Under the pieces are notes generated by a model that ran no database searches, had not been told where the DNA came from, and saw nothing but the letters and a program-made list of their open reading frames with translations. This document shows, piece after piece, positions 15,545 to 25,561 of a stretch of 64,000 nucleotides of DNA. Every line of letters begins with the position of its first letter. Position 1 is the first letter of the stretch. Source of the stretch: a virus; the IMG/VR virus record IMGVR_UViG_3300013093_000019, positions 87,370 through 151,369 of that record, one strand, 5' to 3'. The translations under genes and the position numbers were made by a program.

Positions 15545-16237
15545 ATGGCAGATATACCAGCAGGAGCAACACCCGTTAATATTCCAGGCGCTAATGCACA
15601 GTGGGCAGGCGCTCAAGATTTGAGAGCCAAACTTCGTGTGCCGGCAAGTTATCTGGTAGGTCCTGCAGCAGGTCCTAACGATGTTATTAAAAATAACGGA
15701 GGAATTTTATTTCCGTACACTCCTAGTATAGCAATGGATAACAAAGCCGACTATGCTGTACAAATTCCAATGCACTCTAATTTTCCGATTAACTTTTTTA
15801 AGAACGGTAATGTCGGACCCATAACAGTTACAGCAAAATTTACAGCACAGTCCCCTGGTGAAGCTGCTGTATTATTAGGAACAATTCACTTGTTACGTTC
15901 TTTGACAAAAATGCGTTGGGGTAATGAAGATGGTGCAGGTTCACCTCCACCAGTATGTCGTTTTGATGCCTACGGCGATTATATGTTTAGTAACGTGCCA
16001 GTGGTTGTTGCTAACTGGAGACACGAATTACCCGATGGAGTTGATTATATTTCTGTAGGAGGTCCTGCATCTCCAGGAACTAGCGTTCCTAATACATACG
16101 GATACAGCATGGTTCCTACAATGAGTTCAATTACACTGACATTGAACATTACATACAGTAGACGCGAAATGCAAAATTATACAGTTAGTGATTGGTTACA
16201 AGGTACTACTGTTAAAGCAGGTGGAGGATATCTATAA
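15545..16237 (+). CDS. Baseplate tail-tube cap/initiator protein (gp48/gp54-like)
   Basis: A 230-residue protein with LRVPASYL (about 30-37), GGILFPYTPSI (about 52-62), the FTAQSPGEAAVLLGTIHLLRS block (about 99-119) and a C-terminal SITLTLNITYSRREMQNY. This combination is seen in proteins annotated as baseplate tube initiator or cap in aquatic T4-like and jumbo phages. They sit between hub and first tube ring. It is shorter than T4 gp48 (364) and gp54 (320), and I cannot tell which of the two it replaces. It opens the plus-strand structural operon and its last base overlaps the next ATG. Confidence 0.72.
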   Translation: MADIPAGATPVNIPGANAQWAGAQDLRAKLRVPASYLVGPAAGPNDVIKNNGGILFPYTPSIAMDNKADYAVQIPMHSNFPINFFKNGNVGPITVTAKFTAQSPGEAAVLLGTIHLLRSLTKMRWGNEDGAGSPPPVCRFDAYGDYMFSNVPVVVANWRHELPDGVDYISVGGPASPGTSVPNTYGYSMVPTMSSITLTLNITYSRREMQNYTVSDWLQGTTVKAGGGYL

Positions 16238-16539
16238 TGCCGTCTGGATATAATAAATTCAGTCCGTATGCAAGTACTCCGTTAACTAATGGTTATCTTG
16301 ACGTATTAAAATTTGTTGATCTACCTCCACAAGTAGACGACATACAATTTACAATAACAAGTCTGTATATGCACAGACCTGATTTATTAGCGAACGATAT
16401 TTACGGTGATAGTCAATTATGGTGGGTGTTTGCTGTGCGTAATAAAGACGTGATCAGAGATTCAGTATATGATTTTGTTCCAGGCCAAGTAATCTATCTT
16501 CCAAAGATTGCTACAATCAAAACAGCATTAGGATTCTAA
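16237..16539 (+). CDS. 53: gp53-like baseplate wedge protein
   Basis: A 100-residue protein with YMHRPDLLANDIYGDSQLWW followed by VFAVRNKD (about 44-71) and a LysM-like ending, PGQVIYLPKIATIKTAL. The (R)PDLLAxxxYGDxxLWWVxAxxN pattern is characteristic of gp53-type or LysM-like baseplate wedge proteins. T4 gp53 (196 residues) completes the wedge that contacts gp48/gp54. Its ATG overlaps the preceding TAA by one base and the next gene begins one base after its stop. Confidence 0.75.
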   Translation: MPSGYNKFSPYASTPLTNGYLDVLKFVDLPPQVDDIQFTITSLYMHRPDLLANDIYGDSQLWWVFAVRNKDVIRDSVYDFVPGQVIYLPKIATIKTALGF

Positions 16540-16540
16540 C

Positions 16541-19441
16541 ATGACTGCAACGGGCGTTACCGTAGAAAATAAAACTCCCAACACCAATGCAGGCGTTGAT
16601 CCTTCTAATCAGATTTACAATGGTACAGATACAAGTAAAGTCTTGTATGCACAACAACAAAATATTTTAAACCAATATAGATCTTTTGTTTATAACTTTG
16701 CATTTGGACCAATCACTCCCCAAACATTGTCTACAGAAAATCCTGAAGACATTAACGCTGATTTAAGAAAATACGGAATAATAAATTCGTCAGGTAAAGG
16801 CGGACAAGGATTAGGAATTAATCCAGACAGTTCTTTCGCATCGACTTCGACAGATTACGGTGCTGTACAATCTATGGTTGAGGAATTTAATAAGAACAGT
16901 CCTGGTTCTTATGATATGTTTATTGACAATGTTATCATAGACAGTACTGTAGGTGCAGGATCTCGCGAAGCAGGACAAAGTATTGCGTCTAACATTAGAT
17001 TTGAGGTATTTGAACCTTATAGCATGAACGGATTCTTAGAAGCCATGTCAGTATCTGCCAAGGCCGCAGGATATCCTGATTTTTTAAAAGCATCTTTTTG
17101 TTTAAGAATTAAATTCCAAGGTTGGAGAGATACAGCTGATATTAATACTCCTCCGGAAGATATTGATTTTTCAACTAGATATTTTTGTGTGTCAATTACT
17201 GAATGTAATGTTGATGTGGGCGAATCTGGAACAAAGTATCATTTAGTAACTGCCGCTACGAATCAAATGGGATTCGGTCAGACAAATATTCTCTCCAACG
17301 ATATTAAGATAACAGGAAATACAGTTGGTGAAGTATTGACTAACTTCTTTGATGCAATCAATCAAATGATTCAATCAAGAACAGAAAAGCAAACAGATCA
17401 AAAAGGTTTTGACACATATGAGTTATCTGTACCTAAGCTAGTTACAGTCGATACGCCTCAAGATACCTTACAGGCAATGTTGTACTCACCTCCAACACAA
17501 AATCACGTTGGTGATCCTAACTATCAAAATTCTGAGTTATTATCTGCAAAAATTAATGATGAATTAAAATCAACAAACGTTTTTAAATTTGGAGACCCAG
17601 CACAATTTAAAAACGGATACATGTTTAGTAATGTACCAGGTGCAACAACAGCAAATTCACAAGCAAGTCCCGCTACTGGTGGACTAAATCCTAAAGAAGG
17701 CACAATAGTTTTTGCCGCAGGTGCTAGCATACACGAATGTATAGCAGGTATTATTCGTGATAGTGAATATACTAGAAATTTGTTAAGCGAAGAAAATCTA
17801 AAAAAAGCAGAACAAGGAAATCAGCAAATAACTTATTTTACTGTTAGAATTGAAACATCTCTGAACAACAATACCTACGACTCAACTAACAACAAATATT
17901 TTGCAAATTATAGATATGTGGTAGAACCTTTTCAGATTCCATTAACTATGGTTCCGGGTTACCGTCAATCTAAATTAGAATATAAAGATATTAAAGCAGA
18001 AGTTAAACGTTCTTACAACTATATCTATACAGGCAAGAATGAAGAAATTATTAAATTTAATTTAAAGTTTGATAACCTTTACTTTGACTCTATACCTGCA
18101 TTGATGGGTAATGTAACTGATGTATCAAGTAGTGCAGGTGCTGGTGCATCACCAGCAAACACAGTTGATGCAAAGACAGCGGAAAATAAAACAGATAAAG
18201 CAGAAGAACAAAAAAGTTCTCCAACAACGGCTCCTAAAGAATCTGTAGCTGTTAATACTAAATCTACTACAGAGGTTGCTACTCAGCTAGGACAGAAGAG
18301 CGGCCAAGCCCAATTAACGCCATACTATCAATTAGCAAAGAATTTACACGAAGCTGTTTTAAACAGAACAGCACTAGTGATGGCAGATTTAGAAATTTTA
18401 GGAGATCCTTACTTCTTATGTACGAGCGGTATGGGTAAACAAAATTTAATTTTATTATCTCCTGGGTTTACTAATACAGGCGAAGCTCCGTATACTCAAG
18501 GTGAGCTGTTAATAAGTTTAACCTTTAGAACACCAATTGACTTTGATCCTGCAACTGGATTTATGAAGTTTGACGAAAAGCTAGCACCATATAATGGATT
18601 GTATCTAGTGACAACATTGGTTAATACTTTTAGAGATGGCCAGTTTACACAAAAATTAACTTTAAATAGATTGCCTGGACAGATTGTCGGTAATGAACAG
18701 GCCCAGCCAAATGTTCTTAATAAGACAACTCCTGCTAAAGGTGAGCAGGTTGTAAAAGATGCGGCACCTTCTACTGTTCAAAAAACAGGAATAAAAACTC
18801 CATCGTTTGATTTAAAGAATTTATTAAGCCCTGGTGCAGATTATCTTGCCTCTGGTATTAGATTAGCCGCCAGCGGACTGGCATTACTAAGTGCTGTTGA
18901 CAATTTATTATCAAGCGGAAATACTTCAGCCGCCGCAGCGGCACCTACCACAAGTCCGGCGGCACAGGCGATCGCTTCAGACGTAGTAGCAACAGCCGTA
19001 GCAACAGCACAACAACAAAATTCTATACAGGGCGGAACATACATATTCAATTATGAAACAAACCCAATCACTAATAATTCACCTGCAAGCCTTGATGTAA
19101 TTCAATCTCCTGTACAAAATGATGTAAGGGGAGTTAGCAACGCTGTTGGAATTGATTTAACATCGATCGCTGGATTGAGTCCAGGTGCCCAGAGTCAATT
19201 AGCTTCACAGCTAACTCAGGTAACTAGTACAGTACCAAACAATATTAATATAGCAGGGCTTGCAGCAGCTGGTGTTGCACTTGCAGGTATCACAGCTCAA
19301 ACAATTAGAAATATACCAGCAAGTCAACCACAGACAAATGCTGCCCAGGCGACTAACGCTACACCAACAGCGGGAGCAACAGCGGTACCTACAACTGCCG
19401 CATCTGCTAGTCCTTTAGTACAAGCATTACAAAAAGGTTAA
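16541..19441 (+). CDS. Large baseplate hub-type structural protein
   Basis: A 966-residue protein lying where gp27-type hub proteins occur, just before the gp5 spike. Landmarks: FRIEVFEP-like segment NIRFEVFEPYSMNGFLEAM (about 148-166), FCLRIKFQGW (about 186-195), RSYNYIYTGKNEEIIKFNLKF followed by DNLYFD (about 489-515), and the final folded block DGQFTQKLTLNRLPGQ (about 700-715) typical of hub/gpD-like proteins. From about 720 to the end the chain is Ala/Thr/Gln/Pro-rich and probably disordered. Much longer than T4 gp27 (391). The gp27 equivalence is an inference. Confidence 0.6.
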   Translation: MTATGVTVENKTPNTNAGVDPSNQIYNGTDTSKVLYAQQQNILNQYRSFVYNFAFGPITPQTLSTENPEDINADLRKYGIINSSGKGGQGLGINPDSSFASTSTDYGAVQSMVEEFNKNSPGSYDMFIDNVIIDSTVGAGSREAGQSIASNIRFEVFEPYSMNGFLEAMSVSAKAAGYPDFLKASFCLRIKFQGWRDTADINTPPEDIDFSTRYFCVSITECNVDVGESGTKYHLVTAATNQMGFGQTNILSNDIKITGNTVGEVLTNFFDAINQMIQSRTEKQTDQKGFDTYELSVPKLVTVDTPQDTLQAMLYSPPTQNHVGDPNYQNSELLSAKINDELKSTNVFKFGDPAQFKNGYMFSNVPGATTANSQASPATGGLNPKEGTIVFAAGASIHECIAGIIRDSEYTRNLLSEENLKKAEQGNQQITYFTVRIETSLNNNTYDSTNNKYFANYRYVVEPFQIPLTMVPGYRQSKLEYKDIKAEVKRSYNYIYTGKNEEIIKFNLKFDNLYFDSIPALMGNVTDVSSSAGAGASPANTVDAKTAENKTDKAEEQKSSPTTAPKESVAVNTKSTTEVATQLGQKSGQAQLTPYYQLAKNLHEAVLNRTALVMADLEILGDPYFLCTSGMGKQNLILLSPGFTNTGEAPYTQGELLISLTFRTPIDFDPATGFMKFDEKLAPYNGLYLVTTLVNTFRDGQFTQKLTLNRLPGQIVGNEQAQPNVLNKTTPAKGEQVVKDAAPSTVQKTGIKTPSFDLKNLLSPGADYLASGIRLAASGLALLSAVDNLLSSGNTSAAAAAPTTSPAAQAIASDVVATAVATAQQQNSIQGGTYIFNYETNPITNNSPASLDVIQSPVQNDVRGVSNAVGIDLTSIAGLSPGAQSQLASQLTQVTSTVPNNINIAGLAAAGVALAGITAQTIRNIPASQPQTNAAQATNATPTAGATAVPTTAASASPLVQALQKG

Positions 19442-19444
19442 TGA

Positions 19445-21601
19445 ATGGAAAATACTCGTAATATAAATGTTAGGATAGCACCTGGTCCATACTTGGCCAA
19501 GGTAACAAACCATCTTGACACAACTTATATGGGTATGTTAGAAGCAACTCTAGTTAGATCAATTCCTGGTGTTCCTGAACTTGATGGTACGAATCTTCCT
19601 TTTAGATATTGTAGTCCATTTAGCGGTGTAAGTTCGATAAAGTTTGAAGGCAACGATAGTTCAAATTTTAATGATGTACAGAAATCTTACGGATTCTGGA
19701 TGATTCCTCCGGACGTAGGAACAACCATTATGGTTATTTTCCTAGACGGCGATGTTAACAGCGGTTTCTGGATGGGATGTATATCTGATCAATATCAGAA
19801 TCATATGATTCCGGGTCTTGCGGCCAGCGAATATGTAGCACTAACTCCTGAGCAAGAAACAAAGTACGGCACACGATACTTACCTGTTGCAGAATATCAT
19901 AAGAAAAGTAGAGATGGTCAAATACCTGCACCTGACACTTTTACAAAACCTGTACATCCGTTTGCAGATGTATTATTGAAGCAAGGCTTAATATTAGATA
20001 CGATCAGAGGACCTACATCTAGTAGTGCCAGACGTGAAGTACCTAGCCAAGTATATGGTATTTCAACCCCAGGACCTGTTGATTCTACAGCACCTAAAAA
20101 GCAAATTACTCCAAGTGTGACAGCACCTGTTAGCCGTTTAGGCGGAACAACCTTTGTTATGGATGACGGAGACAAAGATGGCCTAAATGAATTAGTACGT
20201 ATTCGTACTAGAACAGGTCATCAGATCTTACTACACAATAGTAGTGATTTGATCTACATAGCGAATTCTGGAGGCACAGCATGGATAGAACTTACTAGTG
20301 CTGGTAAGATTGATGTGTACGGTGAAGATTCTATTAGTATTCGTACTAAAGGCGACTTTAACTTCCATGCTGATCGAGATTTTAATTTAGAAGCAGGTCG
20401 TAATTTTAATATTGCAACTAATGAAGGTAAAGTTAATATCAATTCAGGAGACGAAATTGATATTATTAGTGACGGAATAAAAATAGGCACAACTAAAGAC
20501 TTTAATTTAAATGTTACAGGAAATGTTGCCATATCCGCTACCGCTAACATAAACAACAACGCAGGCGGTGAAGGTCGTTATACAGCCGCAGGTCAAATGA
20601 GTATTGGTACAGCAGATACATTGGCTCTTAGTGCTAATGGTGATTTAGGTTTATCTGGAGGCAATATTCTAGCATCTGCAGGACGTATTGATTTAAATGG
20701 TCCTACAGCACCTGGTGCAATATCAGCAACACCTGCAGCAAGTCCAACACCACTAACACTATTTGCTGTTCCTCAGCGAGACGGACAGCGTTCTTGGGCT
20801 AATGGTGTATTCTATAAAGCCGCAGATCTTGCGTCTATTATGCAACGTATACCTAGCCATGAGCCTTGGGATCAACATGAAAATATTAATCCTGTTCAGT
20901 TTAGTTTAGACAAAACAGACACTAGTGTTACTCCTGCTCAAGTAGCCGCAAACGGTGCTGTAATTCCTGGCGGAGCGAGTTCTAACCCGTCATATCCTGC
21001 AATTAAAGGATCTACAAAAGATAGAGGTTCAGTACACAATCAAGTATTCCCGTGGTCAACAGATCAACCATTCCTGGATAAAGTTAAATCTATAGCAGGC
21101 GCACTAAAGTTTGATCCTATTGATTTACTAGCTTGTATGAACTTAGAAAGTAATAGAACGTTCGACCCTTCAATTACTAATAATTTAGGTTATACAGGAC
21201 TTATACAGTTTGGTACAGCAGCCGCAACTAGTTTAGGAACAACAACTAGTGCGTTAGGTCAGTTAGGCCGTGTGGCACAGATGGACTGGGTCCTTAAGTA
21301 TTTTAACAAGTGGGGATGGCCAAGTTCTGCTTGTCCTAATCCAACGTTAGCCAACATTTATCTAACTATCTTATTGCCTGCTCTTAGATTTGCAGGTCCT
21401 AATGACAAGATAGCAGACGGAAGTAATCCTAAAACCTCAGGTTGGTATTTTGCCAACGGTGGTTTTGATCCAGCACCTAAGAAGGGATATTTTACACCTT
21501 CAATGGTATTAGACGTTGTTAGCAAACATCGCCGTGAAGTGCTAGCTGTACTTGAAGCTAGCGGTACTACAGTACCAGATCTTAAAGTAACCGCAGTATA
21601 A
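19445..21601 (+). CDS. 5: Baseplate spike gp5 with C-terminal lytic transglycosylase-like domain
   Basis: 718 residues. N-terminal OB-fold (SYGFWMIPPDVGTTIMVIFLDGD, seen as two parts near 84-106), a linker, then RTGHQILLHNSSDLIYI and a run of short beta repeats at about 255-420 (SGKIDVYGED, GDFNFHADRDFNLEAG, GDEIDIISDGIKI) that would form the VgrG/gp5 needle. The C-terminal part (about 535-700) resembles soluble lytic transglycosylases: LACMNLESNRTFDPS with a candidate catalytic Glu near 566, then GYTGLIQFG. T4 gp5 instead carries a lysozyme domain between OB-fold and needle. The enzyme would open peptidoglycan during injection. Confidence 0.85.
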   Translation: MENTRNINVRIAPGPYLAKVTNHLDTTYMGMLEATLVRSIPGVPELDGTNLPFRYCSPFSGVSSIKFEGNDSSNFNDVQKSYGFWMIPPDVGTTIMVIFLDGDVNSGFWMGCISDQYQNHMIPGLAASEYVALTPEQETKYGTRYLPVAEYHKKSRDGQIPAPDTFTKPVHPFADVLLKQGLILDTIRGPTSSSARREVPSQVYGISTPGPVDSTAPKKQITPSVTAPVSRLGGTTFVMDDGDKDGLNELVRIRTRTGHQILLHNSSDLIYIANSGGTAWIELTSAGKIDVYGEDSISIRTKGDFNFHADRDFNLEAGRNFNIATNEGKVNINSGDEIDIISDGIKIGTTKDFNLNVTGNVAISATANINNNAGGEGRYTAAGQMSIGTADTLALSANGDLGLSGGNILASAGRIDLNGPTAPGAISATPAASPTPLTLFAVPQRDGQRSWANGVFYKAADLASIMQRIPSHEPWDQHENINPVQFSLDKTDTSVTPAQVAANGAVIPGGASSNPSYPAIKGSTKDRGSVHNQVFPWSTDQPFLDKVKSIAGALKFDPIDLLACMNLESNRTFDPSITNNLGYTGLIQFGTAAATSLGTTTSALGQLGRVAQMDWVLKYFNKWGWPSSACPNPTLANIYLTILLPALRFAGPNDKIADGSNPKTSGWYFANGGFDPAPKKGYFTPSMVLDVVSKHRREVLAVLEASGTTVPDLKVTAV

Positions 21602-21611
21602 ATATTAGGTC

Positions 21612-22052
21612 ATGACTTATAAAAATATTGTAATTAATCCTGGAAACGTTAGTAATCAACGTCAAGCACAACAAAGCCAATTCTATAAAGGCTTTAGTAG
21701 TGTTAATGATGCTGCATTGACTACTAAATTGTATGATTTTCCTTTGATACAACAGGATATTATCAATCAATTTCAAACAAGAAAAGGCGAAAGAGTAATG
21801 AATCCTAACTTTGGGACAGTTATTTGGAGCCTAATTTACGAACCTTTTACTGATGATGTTAAGCAATTAATCAGCAACGATGTAACTCGTATTTTAAACG
21901 AAGATCCTAGGGTAACACCTACACAAATTTTAATTACAGAAGCCGATATGGGCATGGTAATTGAAGCTACGCTGTTCTATAAAAACTTTGATGTTAGCCA
22001 AAAAATGAGCTTATCGTTTGACAAAGAACTTGGCATAGTTACACAACAATAA
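21612..22052 (+). CDS. 25: Baseplate wedge protein gp25
   Basis: A 146-residue member of the GPW/gp25 family, a conserved sheath-initiator-type wedge component. The diagnostic block QFQTRKGERVMNPNFGTVIW followed by SLIYEPF (about 54-80) includes the KGERxxxPxFG signature. T4 gp25 is 132 residues. The ATG follows the gp5 stop by 10 bases, with TTAGG upstream. A TATAAATA string at 21597-21604 spans the gp5 stop but is too close to the ATG for a normal leader. Confidence 0.95.
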   Translation: MTYKNIVINPGNVSNQRQAQQSQFYKGFSSVNDAALTTKLYDFPLIQQDIINQFQTRKGERVMNPNFGTVIWSLIYEPFTDDVKQLISNDVTRILNEDPRVTPTQILITEADMGMVIEATLFYKNFDVSQKMSLSFDKELGIVTQQ

Positions 22053-22077
22053 TATACCAATATAATTTTTTCAATAA

Positions 22078-22107
22078 ATATGTTATCTAGGACAATTGAT
22101 AACATAT
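22078..22107 (+). promoter_or_regulatory. Ten-base-pair hairpin over the gp6 ribosome site and start codon
   Basis: ATATGTTATC (22078-22087) and GATAACATAT (22098-22107) are perfect complements around a 10-base loop TAGGACAATT. The loop carries the TAGGA ribosome site, and the right arm takes in the first two bases of the ATG at 22106. It could modulate initiation of gp6. AATAAATA just upstream (22073-22080) is a one-mismatch late element. Confidence 0.55.
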
Positions 22108-25100
22108 GATACCAGCAACCAACTCACAACTACTAGTCGCAGAAGATTGGACTAAGATCTACCAAAGTTTCCGCAACGCAGACTTCCAAAGCTATGACTT
22201 TGACACTCTGCGCCGCACAATGATCACGTATCTACGTGAAACCTACCCAGAAGAATTTAATGACTATATTGATTCTAGCGAATATATCGCTCTCATTGAT
22301 CTTATTGCTTATCTTGGCCAGAATTTAAGTTTCCGTATTGACTTAAATGCCCGTGAAAACTTCCTAGAAACAGCACAGCGACAAGATAGTGTTCTACGTC
22401 TTGCACAGTTAATCAGTTATAATCCTAAGCGTAATATACCTGCCAGCGGACTATTAAAAATTTCTGCTATTTCAACCACAGATAATATTTTTGATAACAA
22501 CGGTCTTAATCTAGCTAACCAAGTTATTGGGTGGAATGACCCTGCTAATGCGAACTGGTATCAACAGTTTGTTAGTATTTTAAATTCTGCTATGCCTAAC
22601 GGCACATCATTTGGTACACCATCAGACTCTGCGGTAGTAAACGGCGTGTCAACTGATCAATATCAGGTTAACAGTACAAACGTTGATGTACCAGTATATA
22701 CAATTACAAAACCTATCAACGGCATTCCAACAACATTTGAATTGTCTGGAGCCGCGTTCTCAGGTCAAACGTATGTTTATGAAACTCCGCCAAAGCCTGC
22801 GGAGTCATTTAGCTATATTTTTCAAAACGACAATAAAGGCGCAGGATCAGCAAATACAGGATTCTTTACATATTTCCGCCAAGGCACATTAGCATCAACT
22901 AGGTTTTCAATCAACAATCCTGTTGCTAACGAAATTATTGGTATCAATGCCAACGGCATCAATAACGATGATGTATGGCTATGGCAATTAGATGCTAACG
23001 GCAATTATAAGACCTTATGGACACGAGTTGATGCGTTAGTTGGCAACAATGTTATCTATAACAATATTGCAAATAACACAAGAACACTTTATACAGTTAC
23101 TTCAAGAGCTAACGATCAGATTGATTTAAACTTTGCTGATGGTAGCTTTGCTGACTTGCCTAAAGGTAACTTTGTTTTATTTTATAGACAAAGTAATGGA
23201 AGAACATATTCAATCACTCCAGATCAAATGGCTGGTATTAATATTACCATTCCTTATGTTAATAAATCTGGTGTTGCACAAAAACTTACATTAACACTTA
23301 GCCTACAATATACTGTAACTAACAGTAGTGGTCCAGAATCATTAGCCAGCATCAAACAGAATGCTCCGCAGACTTATTATCTGCAAAACAGAATGATCAC
23401 AGGGGAAGATTATAATATCGCTCCTCTGTCTATCAGTAATGACATTCTTAAAATTTCTAGTGTTAACCGCATCAGTAGCGGTATCTCAAAATATTTTGAA
23501 TTAAGCGACATCAGTGGACAGTATTCTAGTACTGATATTTTTGCTAAAGACGGAATAATTTATAGAGAAGAAGCACAACCTAGTTTTGATTTTTCATTCC
23601 AAACAGCTAACGATGTGTATGCTGCAATTAATTCTCAACTAGCACCGATTATTAGATCAAACACATTTAAGAATTGGTACTTTAGTACAGACTTTTATCC
23701 ACGTCCACAACTTTCACTGTTAAACTATCAGTGGAATAAGACTACTGTAACAACAGCACAAACAACTGGTTATTTTCAAGATCAGTTCAGCGGGTCTCCT
23801 GTTCAATTAGGATACTTCAGCAACAACAATGCTACCTATATTACACCGGGTGCAATGATTAAATTTAAAGCACCTATTGAAAATGGTGTTCAGAAGTATT
23901 TTACTGCAGACGGCACACTAACAATTAACCCAGACAGCACAACTTCTTTGTTTATGTGGGATACTGTTATAAATGTTGTAGGAGATGGTTCAAATCAAGG
24001 TAAAGGAAATCTAGTAACAGGAATAGGTCCAGTTGTATTATCTGGAAAAATTCCTAGCGGTGCGATTCCTGTAGAAGTTATACCTACATTGATTACTACT
24101 CTTAGTGTTGCCTTCCAAGCTCAGATAGCCGTACTATGCTTATCACAACAGAACTTTGGTTTAAGTTTTGATAAAAATACACGTCAATGGTTTATTATTG
24201 TCAATTCTAATCTTGATATGACATCGCCTTTTAGTTTAACATATCAAGGCGACACAGCAAACATACAAAAAGATGCTAGTTGGTTGATCTTGTTTGCATG
24301 GAACGGGTCTAATTACACAGTATCTTATAGATTATTGAATTATATATTTGAAAGTGCTAATCAAACAGCGTTCTTTGTAAACTACGATAATAACAATTAT
24401 GATTATGTGAACGGTCGTACAATCAAAGACCAAATTGATGTACTATCAGTTAACTCATTGAATACAAGCACTACAGCATTAGGTGTTGATTATCGTTGGC
24501 AAATAGAATCAAGTGTTGTAGAATTTGATGGGTATGTTGAACCTAAGAAAGTTGTTATAGGTTTTTACGATGCGAATAACGATGGTCAGATTGATAATCC
24601 AGATGCGTTTAATATCATTGTTGATCCTAATTCTGTAAATGCACAAACTTCTTATAATGATAAGTTTGTTTATTTCCAACTAAGTTCAGACGGAAATAGA
24701 TATTCTATTGTTGATACTTCTATAACTCCAGTACATGCTTATCCTAATGAAGATGCTGCGTTTGCCGCTTATGTGTCAACACCAAGTGTTGAACCACTAA
24801 GTGCTGATACTTTATATTATTTTTATCAACCAGATGTGATTAAAAACTTTGATCCAACATCTAGAACATTCGTGCTTAACACTGGTTATTTTGCTAAGTC
24901 AGGTAGAGCTAATATTAAATTCCACTATCAGCATAACACAGGCGAAGAACGCCGTTTAGATCCAAGCAAAACAAATATTATTGACATTTACATTTTAACA
25001 AACAGTTATGATTCTGCGTTCCGCAGTTATTTGTCAGGAGCTACAGCAACATTGCCGCTAGCTCCTACTAGTTCTAGTTTAGAAGAAAATTTTGCTAACG

Positions 25101-25561
25101 CTCTAGAACCAATTAAATCTATTTCTGATACGATTGTGTATCGTCCTGCTAGCTATAAGGTATTATTTGGATCAAAAGCAGATCCAAATCTACAAGCAAC
25201 ATTTAAGGCAGTTTCAAATCCTGGTGTAGTTACAAGTACCAACGATTTAACTACTAGAATTTTAGCTGCGATTAATAGTTTCTTCAGCATCGACAACTGG
25301 ACATTCGGCCAATCATTTAATTTTGGTGAGCTGGCCACTTATGTTTTAAATACAATGACACCAGATATTGTAAACTTTGTAATCGTTCCAAAGAATGCAA
25401 GTTTACCTTTTGGTAGCCTATACGAAATTTCATGTCAATCAAATGAAATCTTAATTAGTGGGGCGCAAGCTACCGATATTGAAATCATTGATGCACTTAC
25501 AGCCGCATCTATAAATTCAACTTCACCTATTATTACTAATACAAATGGAACTGTTTACTAA
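22106..25561 (+). CDS. 6: Baseplate wedge protein gp6
   Basis: A 1151-residue protein. The N-terminal block is the gp6/baseplate J signature: ADFQSYDFDTLRRTMITYLR (about 25-44), SSEYIALIDLIAYLGQNLSF (about 61-80), RQDSVLRLAQLISYNPKR (about 94-111). ANDQIDLNFADGSFADLPKG (about 333-352) is also typical, as are helical C-terminal segments. T4 gp6 (660 residues) forms the inner ring of the baseplate with gp7 and gp53. This version is almost twice as long, with added beta-rich central domains. The final TAA overlaps the next ATG (TAATG), so translation is coupled to the giant protein. Confidence 0.92.
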   Translation: MIPATNSQLLVAEDWTKIYQSFRNADFQSYDFDTLRRTMITYLRETYPEEFNDYIDSSEYIALIDLIAYLGQNLSFRIDLNARENFLETAQRQDSVLRLAQLISYNPKRNIPASGLLKISAISTTDNIFDNNGLNLANQVIGWNDPANANWYQQFVSILNSAMPNGTSFGTPSDSAVVNGVSTDQYQVNSTNVDVPVYTITKPINGIPTTFELSGAAFSGQTYVYETPPKPAESFSYIFQNDNKGAGSANTGFFTYFRQGTLASTRFSINNPVANEIIGINANGINNDDVWLWQLDANGNYKTLWTRVDALVGNNVIYNNIANNTRTLYTVTSRANDQIDLNFADGSFADLPKGNFVLFYRQSNGRTYSITPDQMAGINITIPYVNKSGVAQKLTLTLSLQYTVTNSSGPESLASIKQNAPQTYYLQNRMITGEDYNIAPLSISNDILKISSVNRISSGISKYFELSDISGQYSSTDIFAKDGIIYREEAQPSFDFSFQTANDVYAAINSQLAPIIRSNTFKNWYFSTDFYPRPQLSLLNYQWNKTTVTTAQTTGYFQDQFSGSPVQLGYFSNNNATYITPGAMIKFKAPIENGVQKYFTADGTLTINPDSTTSLFMWDTVINVVGDGSNQGKGNLVTGIGPVVLSGKIPSGAIPVEVIPTLITTLSVAFQAQIAVLCLSQQNFGLSFDKNTRQWFIIVNSNLDMTSPFSLTYQGDTANIQKDASWLILFAWNGSNYTVSYRLLNYIFESANQTAFFVNYDNNNYDYVNGRTIKDQIDVLSVNSLNTSTTALGVDYRWQIESSVVEFDGYVEPKKVVIGFYDANNDGQIDNPDAFNIIVDPNSVNAQTSYNDKFVYFQLSSDGNRYSIVDTSITPVHAYPNEDAAFAAYVSTPSVEPLSADTLYYFYQPDVIKNFDPTSRTFVLNTGYFAKSGRANIKFHYQHNTGEERRLDPSKTNIIDIYILTNSYDSAFRSYLSGATATLPLAPTSSSLEENFANALEPIKSISDTIVYRPASYKVLFGSKADPNLQATFKAVSNPGVVTSTNDLTTRILAAINSFFSIDNWTFGQSFNFGELATYVLNTMTPDIVNFVIVPKNASLPFGSLYEISCQSNEILISGAQATDIEIIDALTAASINSTSPIITNTNGTVY

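Noticed and set aside
21597-21604. TATAAATA just before gp25 as a late promoter
   Set aside because: Only 7 bases separate it from the ATG, so transcripts would lack the ribosome site; it overlaps the gp5 stop codon and may be chance.
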